A stretch of 64,000 nucleotides of DNA from Ecdyonurus torrentis (taxonomy: Eukaryota; Arthropoda; Insecta; Ephemeroptera; Heptageniidae), in the NCBI GenBank assembly GCA_949318235.1, contig OX439132.1, positions 44,117,831 through 44,181,830 on the forward strand, read 5' to 3'. Each line of letters begins with the position of its first letter. Within the stretch, counting starts at the first letter, position 1. The notes under the pieces were generated by a model that saw nothing but the letters and a program-made list of their open reading frames with translations, was not told the origin of the DNA and did not search any database. Of this stretch, positions 50,956-62,836 are shown in pieces. The position numbers and the translations under genes are program-made.

Positions 50956-52156
50956 AATTAAATTAAAATAATTTATGAAATATTTAAAAGATATTCTCTG
51001 ATGACAACAAAATAAAACGACACCAAAATCATCGTTTGTTATACTTTCTACTTGCACTAGTCGTTTGTTATCCTATGTTGCTATGTTTAACCAATAAACG
51101 ACACAATTATGTAAATAAAGCAATGACGATCAAAGTTACCTTTTTATGATGTTGTCAGGGGTTTAATTTTCAAAATTTCAAACATTTTTAAAAACACTTT
51201 CAAAAATATGAACAAAAATTGCAGTTGCTAAATATGTCACGTAAAATTTTAAAAATGCAGTCAGAAAAACATTATGCCAAAACAACGTCTTTCCCGCCAA
51301 AAGCTGCATCCGGTGTGCTAAACTAATCAGAGAGTGTGTTATAAACCTACTAGCCAATCACAGCTGACTTTACGTAGTTAACTACACTGCATTAAATTTT
51401 TACTACTGCTACTATTATTATTATTATGAGTTCTTTTTTCTTCTATAACACCAACACCGCAATCCTACTTGATTCAAGGTGAAAGTGAGAGTAATATAAT
51501 ACCAATTATCTAATAGAAACTGCAGGTGGTAAATAAAGGGATCACAAATTAAGCACTTTGAGCACGATGCAAATAACAGTACTATGTTTCATTTCTGTTA
51601 CATTGAAAAGACACTACTTTTTGCCTCTAGTGTATTTGCAATAACGCTTATAATATAATAGCCTGACCTATTTTAAAAACATATTATTATCTATTATAGT
51701 ATTAATCTTATTACATCTTATTATCATTAGACTAATACCATTACGATGATCGGGAAAGTTAATAACATTAACCTCCATTTTATATATTTCTACATTGAAA
51801 ATTAACTTTAAAAAAAAAATGAATAAAATATTATGTAAGTTAAGTAAAAATAACACAATCGCTATCTAATCAGTAAAATTACTATACGTGATTGTTCGTT
51901 CGCGATCATATTTAAATTTAATGTGTCCAATATTTATTGCTGAAGGCACACACGTACAATTCTGAAACTTCATTTTTCATTCATATAAAATATTTAAAGC
52001 ACAGGAATGAAACAAGAAACGTATTTTCTCCAATCTTGATCAAGAATATCATTCAGTGTAATTTTCCTATAAAGTAGAAATATAAGTTTATTATCATTTG
52101 GATTACTGCTAATTTATATACATATTATGCATTTTCTCTACTATTTTTCTACTAGG

Positions 52157-52771
52157 TTGTATGCGGATGACGTCATATTTAATGCACTTGAACGCCATAC
52201 TAGAGTAATGAATAACATTGCTCAGCATAGCCATACGTTTTTGGCTATTTTCTTTGAAATATCGGCTCATTTTTTGTTATTATTATTTTTCTCACATACT
52301 TGAAATGCAAATATAACCTGTTAAAAGCATCAATGCTCTCAAAAATATTGCTTATAGACAGGTTTCACTCATATTTAAGAGCCGCCATTTTGTTGGTCAG
52401 GAATACATAGACCAGCATAGAGAAAACATTATTTTTATATTTTGAATAACAAAAGAAGCTTCAAACCTCAATCAAAGCCTTATTTCTAACTTCTCATATA
52501 AGCTCGAAGAATATGAGAAAATTCGTTCAGTTGAAATAAACTCTTTTTATGTTAAAAATTAGGAGAAATGATGTTTCCCCTATGCTGAACAATGCATTAG
52601 GCACCACAAACATGGTGACAAAGCGCAAGGGATATAAAGTATTTTTTTTATAGTATTCTTAAACTAGCAAAATGAGTTATTTCCCTATAGCGTCCCATAT
52701 ATTGAGTTATCCTACATGGTGGCGACTTTAACATGAAAGCATATACACCCTCTCTCACAAATTCAGTAACT
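52157..52771. mobile_element. Dispersed element, long copy
   Basis: About 615 bp, starting near TGTATGCGGATGACGTCATA and ending near TTTAACATGAAAGCATATAC. It aligns at both ends with 55445-55754, which lacks the middle. Shared blocks include CTCACATACTTGARATGC and CAAAAATATTGCTTA. No coding sequence. Confidence 0.6.
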
Positions 52772-53327
52772 TAAAAGTCAAATCCCTGGTCTCATGAGCT
52801 CAATTCAAGATTCCACAGACTCTTATAAAGTTATCATAGTTATCTTACCATTAATTTCTGCTATAATGATTTAAATCGGTTAAAATAATCCATCATTACT
52901 TGTTAAACTTCTAAAGAAAAAATATTGTCTGTATAATGTACAGTATATAATTTACGTCATAAAAATATAATTTGATTAAAAATTATCTATGTAATAATAA
53001 TTTTCAAAGTTAAGAATACATATTATAATGTATAAAATTAATTATAATATCAACTTAAATAAGCATATTAAAAATTTAATACTTATTAAATATTTATTAT
53101 AATCTCAAGCTTTAAAACATCTCATTGATCTTAATGAAAATTTTACTGCGTCTGTTTTAGAATATATATATATATACATTAAATTTATTGTTATGAAGGG
53201 AAAATTTGAGTATAAAACAAAATTACGTATATAATAATTTCAGAACATCGAGTTGTAAGCAAATTTAAATGGAAAATTTCCAAGATGAAGTAAAATTTAA
53301 ATTTATTCTGATTAGTTGTAGAAGTTG

Positions 53328-53330
<3 letters not shown>

Positions 53331-53411
<81 letters not shown>
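53331..53411. repeat. (CT)n microsatellite
   Basis: Uninterrupted CT run of about 80 bp. Confidence 0.96.
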
Positions 53412-53412
<1 letters not shown>

Positions 53413-53865
53413 AACCCGACTAATCAGGCCACGAAGCAGCTATAGGCTTATCAGTCTAGCACTGACAAAACTTTCATTTCGTTGTTTATGTATGACAATC
53501 TCTCTTCCACCCCCAAATGATTCTATATAGCTCTTTTTCTTTTGTTTTCTTATAGTATGGTGACATTTTGTGAAGCGAAAAGAAACTTGATGACTTGAAG
53601 AGGCTTCAGGCAATGTAAACATGCTCGGTCATTGCTTCACAAATAATTCTCATCACTTTTTTTTTTTTTTTTTTTTTTTTTTTGTGTGGTCTGACATTCA
53701 AGGAGAATTTTATTTAACGTCATACCATCAGTGATATGTATATCTACGTTCACGTTACTTATACATACTTTTTAATGAAGAATTTGTTCGCAAATACTAA
53801 ATACAGTGGCATATTACTAGTGAGTTTTAGACTAGTATACAGTCCATTATTGTCACAACTCTTAA

Positions 53866-54190
53866 AGGCATAGAAAACATTGAAACAACATGTTCTAAAC
53901 GCAAAATGGGATCTACAAAACTAATGATAAATTTTACCAGAATGTAAATGTAGCCCCACAAAAGAGCGTGAAAAACTGTTAAGTATGCAATTTGCATGAA
54001 TATTCCTGTTTATGACGTCATTAACAGGCAAAATTTAGTATAAAAATATTGTGCGGGTTGCATAAATCTAAATTTTCTGATCACAGCTACGGGGCTACAG
54101 TTGGGTTTTGAGACCAACTAACGTTATTTATATAAGTCCCATCAAGTGTTTTGTGATGTAAATGAAAATGTTTTCATGTTTTCTATGCCT
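53866..54190. mobile_element. TTAA-MITE family, copy 5
   Basis: Perfect TTAA on both sides. Ends AGGCATAGAAAACATTGAAA and its inverse ending TCTATGCCT. TGACGTCA at 54013-54020. Confidence 0.87.
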
Positions 54191-54360
54191 TTAAGAAAAA
54201 AAAATTGAAACCTTTTTTAAATTTATTTATATATTTTTTATTTTTAGAAAAGTTTTCCGATATTTTAATTATTGAAGAATTAACGATTGTGACGTAATTA
54301 ATGACATTAATAATAGACTTTTACTAGGCAAAAGCAGGCTACAAACCTCTCAATTCAACC

Positions 54361-54585
54361 CAAGGTCCATAATAGAATAAAGAGATTGAGCGCAGCACAA
54401 AACTCGCGCATTTGATTCCATTTTACTTAATTCTGAGCCAATACGATGCCGTTCACCAGTTACGTCACTGATAAGGTGAACAAAGTTGCATGTGGTGATA
54501 TGACGTCTTGGGTGAATTCCTTTAAGCTGCGCGACCTTGTCCAAAACTTTTTCCGGAGCATTTAACCTCTTATATATGGACCTTG
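54361..54585. mobile_element. 225-bp element with 9-bp target duplication
   Basis: Ends CAAGGTCCATA and TATGGACCTTG are perfect inverted repeats. AATTCAACC is directly duplicated at 54352-54360 and 54586-54594. A related unoccupied sequence exists near 49053-49075 (CTCTCAATTTAACCCAACAG). A 9-bp duplication points to a Mutator-like transposase. The 80-codon minus-strand frame covering it starts in the flank and is not a gene. Confidence 0.78.
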
Positions 54586-54682
54586 AATTCAACCAAACTG
54601 TCTTACTGTACAGTCAGTTATAATTTTGAATTCATACAAACAAAAAAAATTATATATTTCTATTCTAACGATAAAAACCTAA

Positions 54683-54779
54683 ATGACGTCAGAAACGTTA
54701 GGACAGCACAGAAAAAGGTAAGATCGCAACGAATAACTTTGGCATTGGTTGCAATTTCTAACGTTTATGACGTCATATA
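54683..54779. repeat. Short inverted repeat with CRE-like octamers
   Basis: ATGACGTCAGAAACGTTAG pairs with CTAACGTTTATGACGTCAT. A further GACGTCA lies at about 54810. Confidence 0.5.
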
Positions 54780-55165
54780 TGATTGTGTCATTCGAACATT
54801 TATGTTTATTGACGTCATAACCATAAATTTAACTGAAGTTTGAACTTTTCAAAACTGTGTATATTGCGATATACAAGGCTTTTTTTTTAGAGTCAATGCT
54901 TGTCTACACAAACCTACGTATAACCAACGTGGCACATACTCTGGGGAAAAATAAAAAAGCTACAGTTAAATTTCATTGCAAATAAACTAAATATTGCCTA
55001 TATTATTGTGGAAGGTAAAATAGTTTAAAATTTACTGATGTAAAACACGATTAAAAATATTTTGGTAATTTATTGTAGAGATTTTCAACCATGATAAATT
55101 TAACTATAATGCGTAATCATCTTTGTTGTAAATTGCGTTGAATTCTATAGTAAAGCAAGTCATCG

Positions 55166-55169
<4 letters not shown>

Positions 55170-55232
<63 letters not shown>
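55170..55232. repeat. (TA)n microsatellite
   Basis: TA run followed by a poly(T) run at 55266-55287. A (TC)n run lies at 57723-57764. Confidence 0.93.
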
Positions 55233-55238
<6 letters not shown>

Positions 55239-55444
55239 AATTTTATATATATATATGAACAACAGTTTTTTTTTTTTTTTTTTTTTTGCAAGTTAGTAAT
55301 TTAAAATATTATAGAGTGCCACTCTGTAAAATATTATATAAATTTGATGAGTTTAAAATTTAAACACAACAAGTAGCCTAAACTGCATAATAACTATGCT
55401 ACATAGCATAAATATTAAGTTTTATACAGTACAGTTATTACTGC

Positions 55445-55754
55445 TGTTCTAAGGGTGTATGCGCATGACGTCATATTTATTGCGCTTTGATGCCATACTG
55501 GAGAAATGAATAGCATAGCTCAGCATAGGACAAACTTCGTTTTCGGTTATTTTCTTTGAGAAAACGGTTAATTTTTTGTTGTTATTATTTTTCTCACATA
55601 CTTGAGATGCTAATTCAACCTATTAGCAGCATCGATGCACTCAAAAATATTGCTTAGTATTTTAAACTGACAAAATTAGTTATTTTCCTTTGCCACCCAT
55701 GTTATTGAGTGATCCAACATGGCGTTGACTTTAACATAAATGCATAGACCGGAG
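55445..55754. mobile_element. Dispersed element, internally deleted copy
   Basis: Begins GGTGTATGCGCATGACGTCA and ends near TTTAACATAAATGCATAGAC. About 300 bp of the interior present in the 52157 copy is missing after ATATTGCTTA, as is usual for internally deleted DNA transposons. Confidence 0.6.
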
Positions 55755-55920
55755 ACCCTATATGTACTATGATAACAAAAAAAGTAGTGCATAATTAGTT
55801 TCTTAAATATATTTGTACAATTTTAAGTATAGTTTCAACGTAAATTTTATATAAAAAAACAGATGAATTTTTATTTGTTTCAATAACAATATAAATACGT
55901 TGATTTACATAGAGTATTAA

Positions 55921-56258
55921 AGTCATAGACCAGAAGAAAACATAAGCATTTATATCACAAAACACTTGATGGGAATTACATAAATAACTTTAGTTTGTCT
56001 CAAAACCCAACTGTATAGCTCCGTAGCAGTGATCAGAAAATTTCGATTTATGCCACCCACACAACAGTTTTTTTTTCTAATTTTTGCATATTTCTGACGT
56101 CATAAACATGAATAGTCAAACAAATTGATGTCAGTATTTTCACGCTCTCTCGTGGGGCTACATTAACATTCTGGTAAAAATTTGTCATCAGTTTTGAAGA
56201 TCCCATTTCGTGTATATATTCATTAAAAAGCACATGTTGTTTTATGTGGTCTATGGAT
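55921..56258. mobile_element. TTAA-MITE family, copy 6
   Basis: TTAA on both sides (55917-55920, 56259-56262). Inverted orientation, TGACGTCA at 56095-56102. Confidence 0.86.
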
Positions 56259-56838
56259 TTAAGCTTCTCCAGTGACGTCAAAATACAGACACAATTTTTT
56301 ATATGAAGATTAAAAAAAGAATAATATACTTTTTATATATACAAAATTAAAATAGTTTCTTTATAAGAAAAAAAGTATCTTTATTTGTTAGAGTAAACTA
56401 CATGCATGTTAGAACATGAAAATAAAAATACATAATAAAAGTTTTTGTATTTTTATATTATATTTATTTTGCAGTGGTTAGTTTGTATATGATATTACAT
56501 GAAGTTTTTACTAACATCGTTTTTACATTTGGTAATTTTAGTAAAAACTTTGTTACTTTTAGTAGTAAAAAATATATACATGATAATAAAATTTAAAAGT
56601 AAACATGTTGACATTTTAGAATCTGATTTAGCAATTTAAAATTTGTATATAAACCGGGTTAAGTTATTAATGGGGCTTACTAGTAAATAAATTGATTACA
56701 AGAATTTTTTTATCCTTTCTATTTTTAATCAAACAAGCGTTTTTTTTTTATTTATTATATTTTTTTTATTGTAAATATATTTTATTCTTTGTAAAATATT
56801 GTAAATTTATATAATATTATATCTTTAATAATAATATA

Positions 56839-57015
56839 CAGTAAATTTTTTATTTTGTGACTTCGTAAGGGACCCAAAAAATAGCAATTTCATGAAACTG
56901 AATAAAATCAAAACCTTTAACTTTTTCAATATTATATTGAAATCTGCTGCGGACCCAACTGAGCATTTCACAAAATCGAGAAATTCACAGAATTCACAAA
57001 ATCGAGAGTTTACTG
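56839..57015. mobile_element. pogo/Tc1-like MITE with TA duplication
   Basis: Left end TA|CAGTAAATTTTTTATTTTGT, right end inverse CAGTAAACTCTCGATTTTGT|TA. CAGTRAAC-type termini with a TA target are typical of pogo-like Tc1/mariner elements. A CACAAAATCGAGA motif is repeated near the right end. Confidence 0.7.
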
Positions 57016-57727
57016 TATTATGTTATGTGTTGCTTTAGTGATGAAAGTACGACTAATAGATTTTATATTGCAAATATTTAAAACTCATTTTATCAATGTT
57101 TGACTCTGCGCCGCTTTTTTTTTTTTTTTTTCTTTTTTTTTTTTTAAAGAAGTTTTTAAAGAATGAAAACAAAATACAAATTTAAAACTCTTGTGTCTGA
57201 TAACATCATAGTTTCATAAAAAAGATTTTATACTGTGTTTTGTGATTCGTTTTCTATTTTATTTATTTTTTATCGTGGCAGCAAATATACAATCATGGTT
57301 GTAAATATATAATTTCCATTCGCGATAAAAAAAAAATGAAAAAAGTTCATAGAAAATTGTGTGACGGATTTCTTCATTAGAATATTTACAATCAGAGCAA
57401 ATATTTTGCATGACTGAATGTATCAAAATATATATATGAATCCACCTCAGTTTTGTGAACGTATTATTTTTTTGTCCATAAGTGTACATAAATGTTAAAC
57501 AGAGAGAAAAAATAAAACTGGTTTCAACTGTATTCAAGCATGTCAAATAATGATTTTACTGCAAAAAATAATTTTAGAAATGAAAGTAAAAAAATTTTTT
57601 GTTCTAAAATGAAAAAAAGAAGAAGAAAAAAAAGTTGGCACAGAAACAGTTTTTATAGCTTTATTATTATATGAGCGAAAAATTCTATCTATTCTGTTTT
57701 TATAAAATACAAAGTTTTGTAGCCTCT

Positions 57728-57767
<40 letters not shown>

Positions 57768-58105
57768 CCTCTTTAGTTTTGTGGAAATATATTATGTAAC
57801 ATATGCCAAGAAATAAGGTCATAAAAATAGATTTTTGTCCTTTATTTTTTACCCAGACAAGATATCATAAAAGAATTATTTTTTCTACCCTCTTTGTGTA
57901 TTGAATATTGACTCAAAACTTTTATTTTTATATTTTTTATTATTATTGTATTGACTTTGATAGAAAATTTAATTTTTTTTTTTCTAAACTTGATTCCACG
58001 TCGTGTTCAGTTTATTGTTTGACGTTTCATGACGACAGTAATCATAATATTATTTCAACCTTGTTTTTTTAAAATTCAATTTCTATGAGTATACACCAAT
58101 GTTAA

Positions 58106-58445
58106 AGGAATAGACCAGAGAAAAACATAAGCATTTATATCACAAAACATTTGATGGGATTTACATAAATGACATTAGTTTTCCTTAAAACCCAACAGTA
58201 GCCTCGTATCAGTGATCAGAAAATTCAATTTATGCAACCCGCACAACTTTTACATACTAATTTTTGCATGTTACTGACGTCATAAACATGAATTTTCACG
58301 CAAATTGCATACTTTACAATTTTTTCACGCTCTCTCGTGGAGCTGCATTAACATTCTAGTAAAAATTGTCATCAGTTTTGAAGATCCCATTTTTTGTTTA
58401 TTCATTAAAAAGCACTATACATGTTGTTTTATGTGGTCTATGGAT
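58106..58445. mobile_element. TTAA-MITE family, copy 7
   Basis: TTAA on both sides (58102-58105, 58446-58449). Inverted orientation, TGACGTCA at 58275-58282. It carries another MHTLQFFHALSW shadow frame. Confidence 0.86.
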
Positions 58446-60235
58446 TTAAGAAGTATTCACATAGTACTTTTGAATTGTTGTATACTATACATACTGCTTG
58501 GATAAAATAAATTACGTAATTTATGCTGCATAACAGCAGAAATGTTACTCTTTTATATAATTATTCATTACAGCATATTTGCTATGCTGTGCAGCATAAC
58601 TATTATTCAATATAGCAAAGATTGTGTTGTTATAATTGTTGCTGAAATTACGCTTATTATTGTGCTGTTATTATTAGCATTATTATTGTGTTGTTATTTT
58701 CGTCCTTGCAACACGGGATTTCTATGTTGTTGTTTTTTTTTTGTTTTTTTTTTTACCGTTATGAGACACTCCTTTATGATGTTTCAGTTTCTTAAAGCTG
58801 AATTTTTAAAACATGAATTAAAATAACATTTTATTGCCATGTTTGAAAGGTCGACAATGAAAAACTGAAATTTCTGGTGAAACCCAAACCCTCATTTGGA
58901 GTCGACTTTGAGTAAATTTTTCACCTCGTTCCTTGCACTGGGGCTTGTTTAAGTCCTAAATACTTTTTGAGTTGTGCTTTTTATTTTATGATGATGTGTG
59001 ATTTAACGTGTTTTAATTATTCTGGAGAATAAAAAAAAAATAAAACCCTCAATTTAACATAGTAAGCCCTATATCAGGCCAAAATTAACATAAAACTAGT
59101 GATGGTGATGACCCGTGCCAGTGACGTGTCCTGATTATGTAAAGTTTTCTAATAAGTGGTAAATGGTGAGTAAGTGCGGTAAGAGTTAACGAAATTTAAA
59201 AGCAGTGGAATAATGCAGAAAATATGACAGAAAAACGTGTACAATTTTTCATAGTATTTTAAAATTGTCAATTTTTTTTATACATTCTAATTAACTAAAA
59301 AAAAAAAAAGGCTTGAATTCGATGCATTGGTGGTGCACATAGTAAAATAGTTTTTTAATTCATTTTCGTACAAACTTAAAATTAAAAACGTGCATGCAAT
59401 TAAGTAAATAAAAGATCATTAAGTTGCAAGAATCATTAAAAACATATTGCAATTTGTTGTAATCCGTTGTAACTTGAAATGAAATTGTGTATCATCTGTA
59501 TAAAATATACAAATATATCACAAGAAATAAAATTTTAACCAAAAATTCTTATGCATTTCAATAATAAAATATTTCTCTTCACAATTTAGCTTACAAAGTT
59601 AAGGTAAAATATTATGAAAAAAAAAATCAAAAATTTAAATTCTTGGTATAAAAATTTGAATTTGAGTTGGAGCAAAAAAAGGTCACATAACATTTATTTA
59701 TTTTTTTGTTTATAGATTTAGTCATGCATGTTACATTAATTTGATATTTGTAAACCGAATCTATTTCGTCATCTATCTTTCTCAGCTTCTTATATATTTT
59801 TTGTCGTTCGTATATTCTCATGTCAATTTATCACGACGTTTTTGCAACGTTTACCTCTTTCTGTGTAAGTAGGCAAGCTGCTTAACCTTAGCAACAGAAA
59901 AAAATGGTCGATTTTTTTATCTTTACTGCGACATATTTATGACTCTTTTTTAAATTTATAAATGATTTTGTTTTCAATAATTTTTTCCTTACTTAGCACT
60001 CTAGCAAGTGTAATATTAATTACATAGAGAATAAAATGTGAAGATCATTTTACACTTTCGTTTGTACGTACATATCGTCAGGTTAGAGCAGAAACTATCA
60101 ATACAAAAGAAGCTAAGTAATTTTTTTTCTATGTTCTTTTGAACTTTGTTGCTCTTTCAGATACACGTTTTGTGCTCTAAGGCGATGATATTATGTTGAC
60201 AAAGGTAAAAAATAAAAATGAGTCGTCTTTCACGA

Positions 60236-60830
60236 AACAGTCATATGTGGTGCTAGATTTAGATCTGAATGCAGAGAATTATTTAAAATTTTAACAATCC
60301 TTACTGTCCCATGTGTTTATATACTTGAGTGTGCAATGAAAGTTAAATTTAATTTACCCTCTTTTACTAGTCATGAAACAAAACATAGTCACAACACAAG
60401 AAATGTTAAATTGAAAATAAATAGTGTCTATAAAAGAACTGAAATGTACAATAGAGGTCCTTTCTGTGGTTGTTTGCAGATTTATAATAATCTGCCAACT
60501 TATATAAGAGAAATTGAAGACCCTATTTTGTTTAAAAAATCATTGAAAACATTACTGTTAAACAAGCAATATTATTCTATTGATGAGTTTATAAAAGATA
60601 ATGATTCAGAATAGCAAAATGCATTTATAGTCATGATTTAATTTTTCTACATATATTTGTATAAATATATTTTTGTGATATTTAATGTTATAATATGTGT
60701 TATAATTATGTTTATTTTGACTATCATTTCTAATTGTATCAACTGATACAATAACCTAAGCCGATATGCTTTTGTATATTGTGATTGTAGGATGAAAGAA
60801 ATGTATAAACATATTTTGAATTTTGAAGGA
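60236..60830 (+). mobile_element. LINE 3' fragment (C-terminus of RT plus 3' UTR)
   Basis: An open stretch (TVICGARFRSECRELF, ILTVPCVYILE, HNTRNVKLKINSVYKRTEMY, YNNLPTYIREIEDPILFKKS, LNKQYYSIDEFIKD) ends at TAG near 60614 and matches the C-terminal tail typical of jockey/CR1-type reverse transcriptases. It is cut at its 5' end and has no catalytic motif, so it is non-functional. The 3' UTR carries a small hairpin around CAATAACCTA and ends GGATGAAAGAAATGTATAAA then repeats of GAATTTT. The same tail occurs at 39356-39574. It is a different family from the element at 30603. Confidence 0.75.
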
Positions 60831-61020
60831 TAATCCTAACAACGTGTGATTTAATAGAAATGAATGAGATAAGCTGCATTGTTGAACTGTCCTAATATAC
60901 CTCTGACTTGACGTGGGGTCACTACCACCTTACACTGACAAGCCAAGACTGGCCGGAGACATAAATAGACCTGTCACGTCTCAACACCTTTCCTTCCTGT
61001 AATACATTGACATTTGTACA

Positions 61021-61376
61021 AGGACAAAAATAAATACATAATAATTATGCTAGCTCATTTTCAGCACAACTTGTTCAATACAGCATAATTTATGCTATGC
61101 TACACGGAAAGAATAAATTACGTAATTTATGCTATACATTCATTTCTAGCATAATTGTTTCTAAATTGGAACAGCATAAATAATTATGCTGCATTGAAAA
61201 AATTATGCTGAAAATGAGCTAGTATAATTATGATGTGTAATGTACATAATGTCTATGTTACATAGCATAAATATTATGTTGTGAAGCATAATTATGTATG
61301 TTGTACTAATTTAGCATCATTTATGCTATAATGACATAAATGCAGCATAAATTACGTAATTTATTCTTTTCGTATA
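61021..61376. mobile_element. CACGG/TACGTAA family, nested/rearranged copies
   Basis: A left end (AGGACAAAAATAAATACATA) is interrupted after TATGCTATGCTA by a second, inverted copy starting CACGGAAAGAATAAATTACG. The first copy's right part (CAGCATAAATTACGTAATTT then CTTTTCG) resumes before 61376. Confidence 0.68.
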
Positions 61377-61433
61377 CAGGCATCAACGAAAATAAAACAC
61401 GAGAACACATTTAGTTCTTTTCACGGCTTCTGA

Positions 61434-61512
61434 AATAGTATCACTGAGAATCGAACTTGTGATCTCTCGGTCGTCAAACTAGTATGAATATCACTGCACC
61501 ACAGTCTCGGTC
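61434..61512 (-). repeat. tRNA-like SINE head candidate
   Basis: On the minus strand TGGTGCAGTGATATTC (A-box-like) is followed by AAGTTCGATTCTCAGTG (B-box-like). The stems are imperfect. It most likely is a tRNA-derived SINE remnant. Confidence 0.4.
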
Positions 61513-61756
61513 AATCAAGAAAATACTGACTTCCAGAGAAGGTTTGATGCTTTACCTGGTTAACTGTTTCACCTGTACATGTAAAAATAAATTACATAAT
61601 TTATACTGCATTGAATAATAAAACTGCTATAATGTACAGCACAAATGTTACTATTTTGTAATAACAAGTAATTAAGCTGTTAATTTTATTTCGCTACAGT
61701 ATAATCACTATACAATATAGCATAAATTGTTGTTAGCATAAATGTTGGTGCATTAA

Positions 61757-62088
61757 AGCCATAGACCACATAAAACAACATGTGTTTTTTAATGAACAAA
61801 CACGAAATAGGATCTTCAAAACTGATGATAATTTTTACCAGAATGTTAATATAGCTCCACGAGAGAGCGTGAAAATACTGTAAAGTATGCAATTTGCGTA
61901 AAAATCCATATTTATAACAGAAGCATGCAAAAATTAGTATAAAAATGTTGTGTGGGTTTGCTTAAATCGAATTTCCTGATCACTGCTACGGGGCTACTGT
62001 TGGGTTTTGAGACAAACTAATGTTATTTATGTAAATCCCGTCAAATGTTTGTGATATAAATGCTTATGTTTTTCTCTGATCTATTCCT
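61757..62088. mobile_element. TTAA-MITE family, copy 8
   Basis: TTAA on both sides (61753-61756, 62089-62092). Same orientation as copy 1; the octamer is lost. Confidence 0.85.
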
Positions 62089-62502
62089 TTAATCTAGTAT
62101 AATTATTACGCATGTTATTTTTTATCGTGTAGAAAATATTTTTATAAGCCACTGCTTTCTATGCTCACAAAAATATGTAATAAATTAACTTAAAGAAAAA
62201 TATTTATATTTTGAATAATTATATATAATAAGAATTTAATAAGGAGAGAAAATTAAAATGTAACATAATGAAGTGACAAGCACAATATTTAAAAACATTT
62301 TTGTAATCAAATTATTGTGTAATTTAGGTTTCTACGAGTAGTAAATCACGTACGTAATCTTGGGTCACGCTTTCTCTCACTCCTTCCCATGCACGACAAA
62401 ACTTACAAAATACCGCGTGATTAATGAGTAATCCATAATGAGTTCTAAATTACACGAGCGTTTTATTATTATAACATGCAAAATATTATATAAAAGACTT
62501 AA

Positions 62503-62836
62503 AGAAATATACCAGAGAAAAACATAAGCATTTATATCACAAAACACTTGATGGGATTTACATAAATAACATTAGTTTCTCTCTAAGCCCAACTGTAGCT
62601 CCGTAGCAGTGATCAGAAAATGCGATTTATGCAACCCGCACAACATTTTCATACTAATTTTTGCATGTTTCTGACGTCATAAATATGACTTTTCACGCAA
62701 ATTGCATATTTTACAGTATTTTTACGCTCTCTCGTGGGGCTACATTAACATTCTGGTAAAAATTTTCATCAGTTTTAAAGATCCCATTTCGTGTTTATTC
62801 ATTAAAAAGCACATGTTGTTTTATATGATCTATGGC
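62503..62836. mobile_element. TTAA-MITE family, copy 9
   Basis: Left TTAA at 62499-62502; the right flank has decayed to CTAA. TGACGTCA at 62672-62679. It lies 410 bp from copy 8 in the opposite orientation, so the pair could fold on each other. Confidence 0.83.

Noticed and set aside
54350..54592. 80-codon minus-strand frame starting MNSRSIYKRLNAPE
   Set aside because: It spans the ends of a hallmarked transposable element and its target duplication and shows no recognisable domain.
60895..61010. A definite 5' exon or promoter of the host gene
   Set aside because: Only base composition and one GTAAGG suggest it. Too weak to annotate as a feature.
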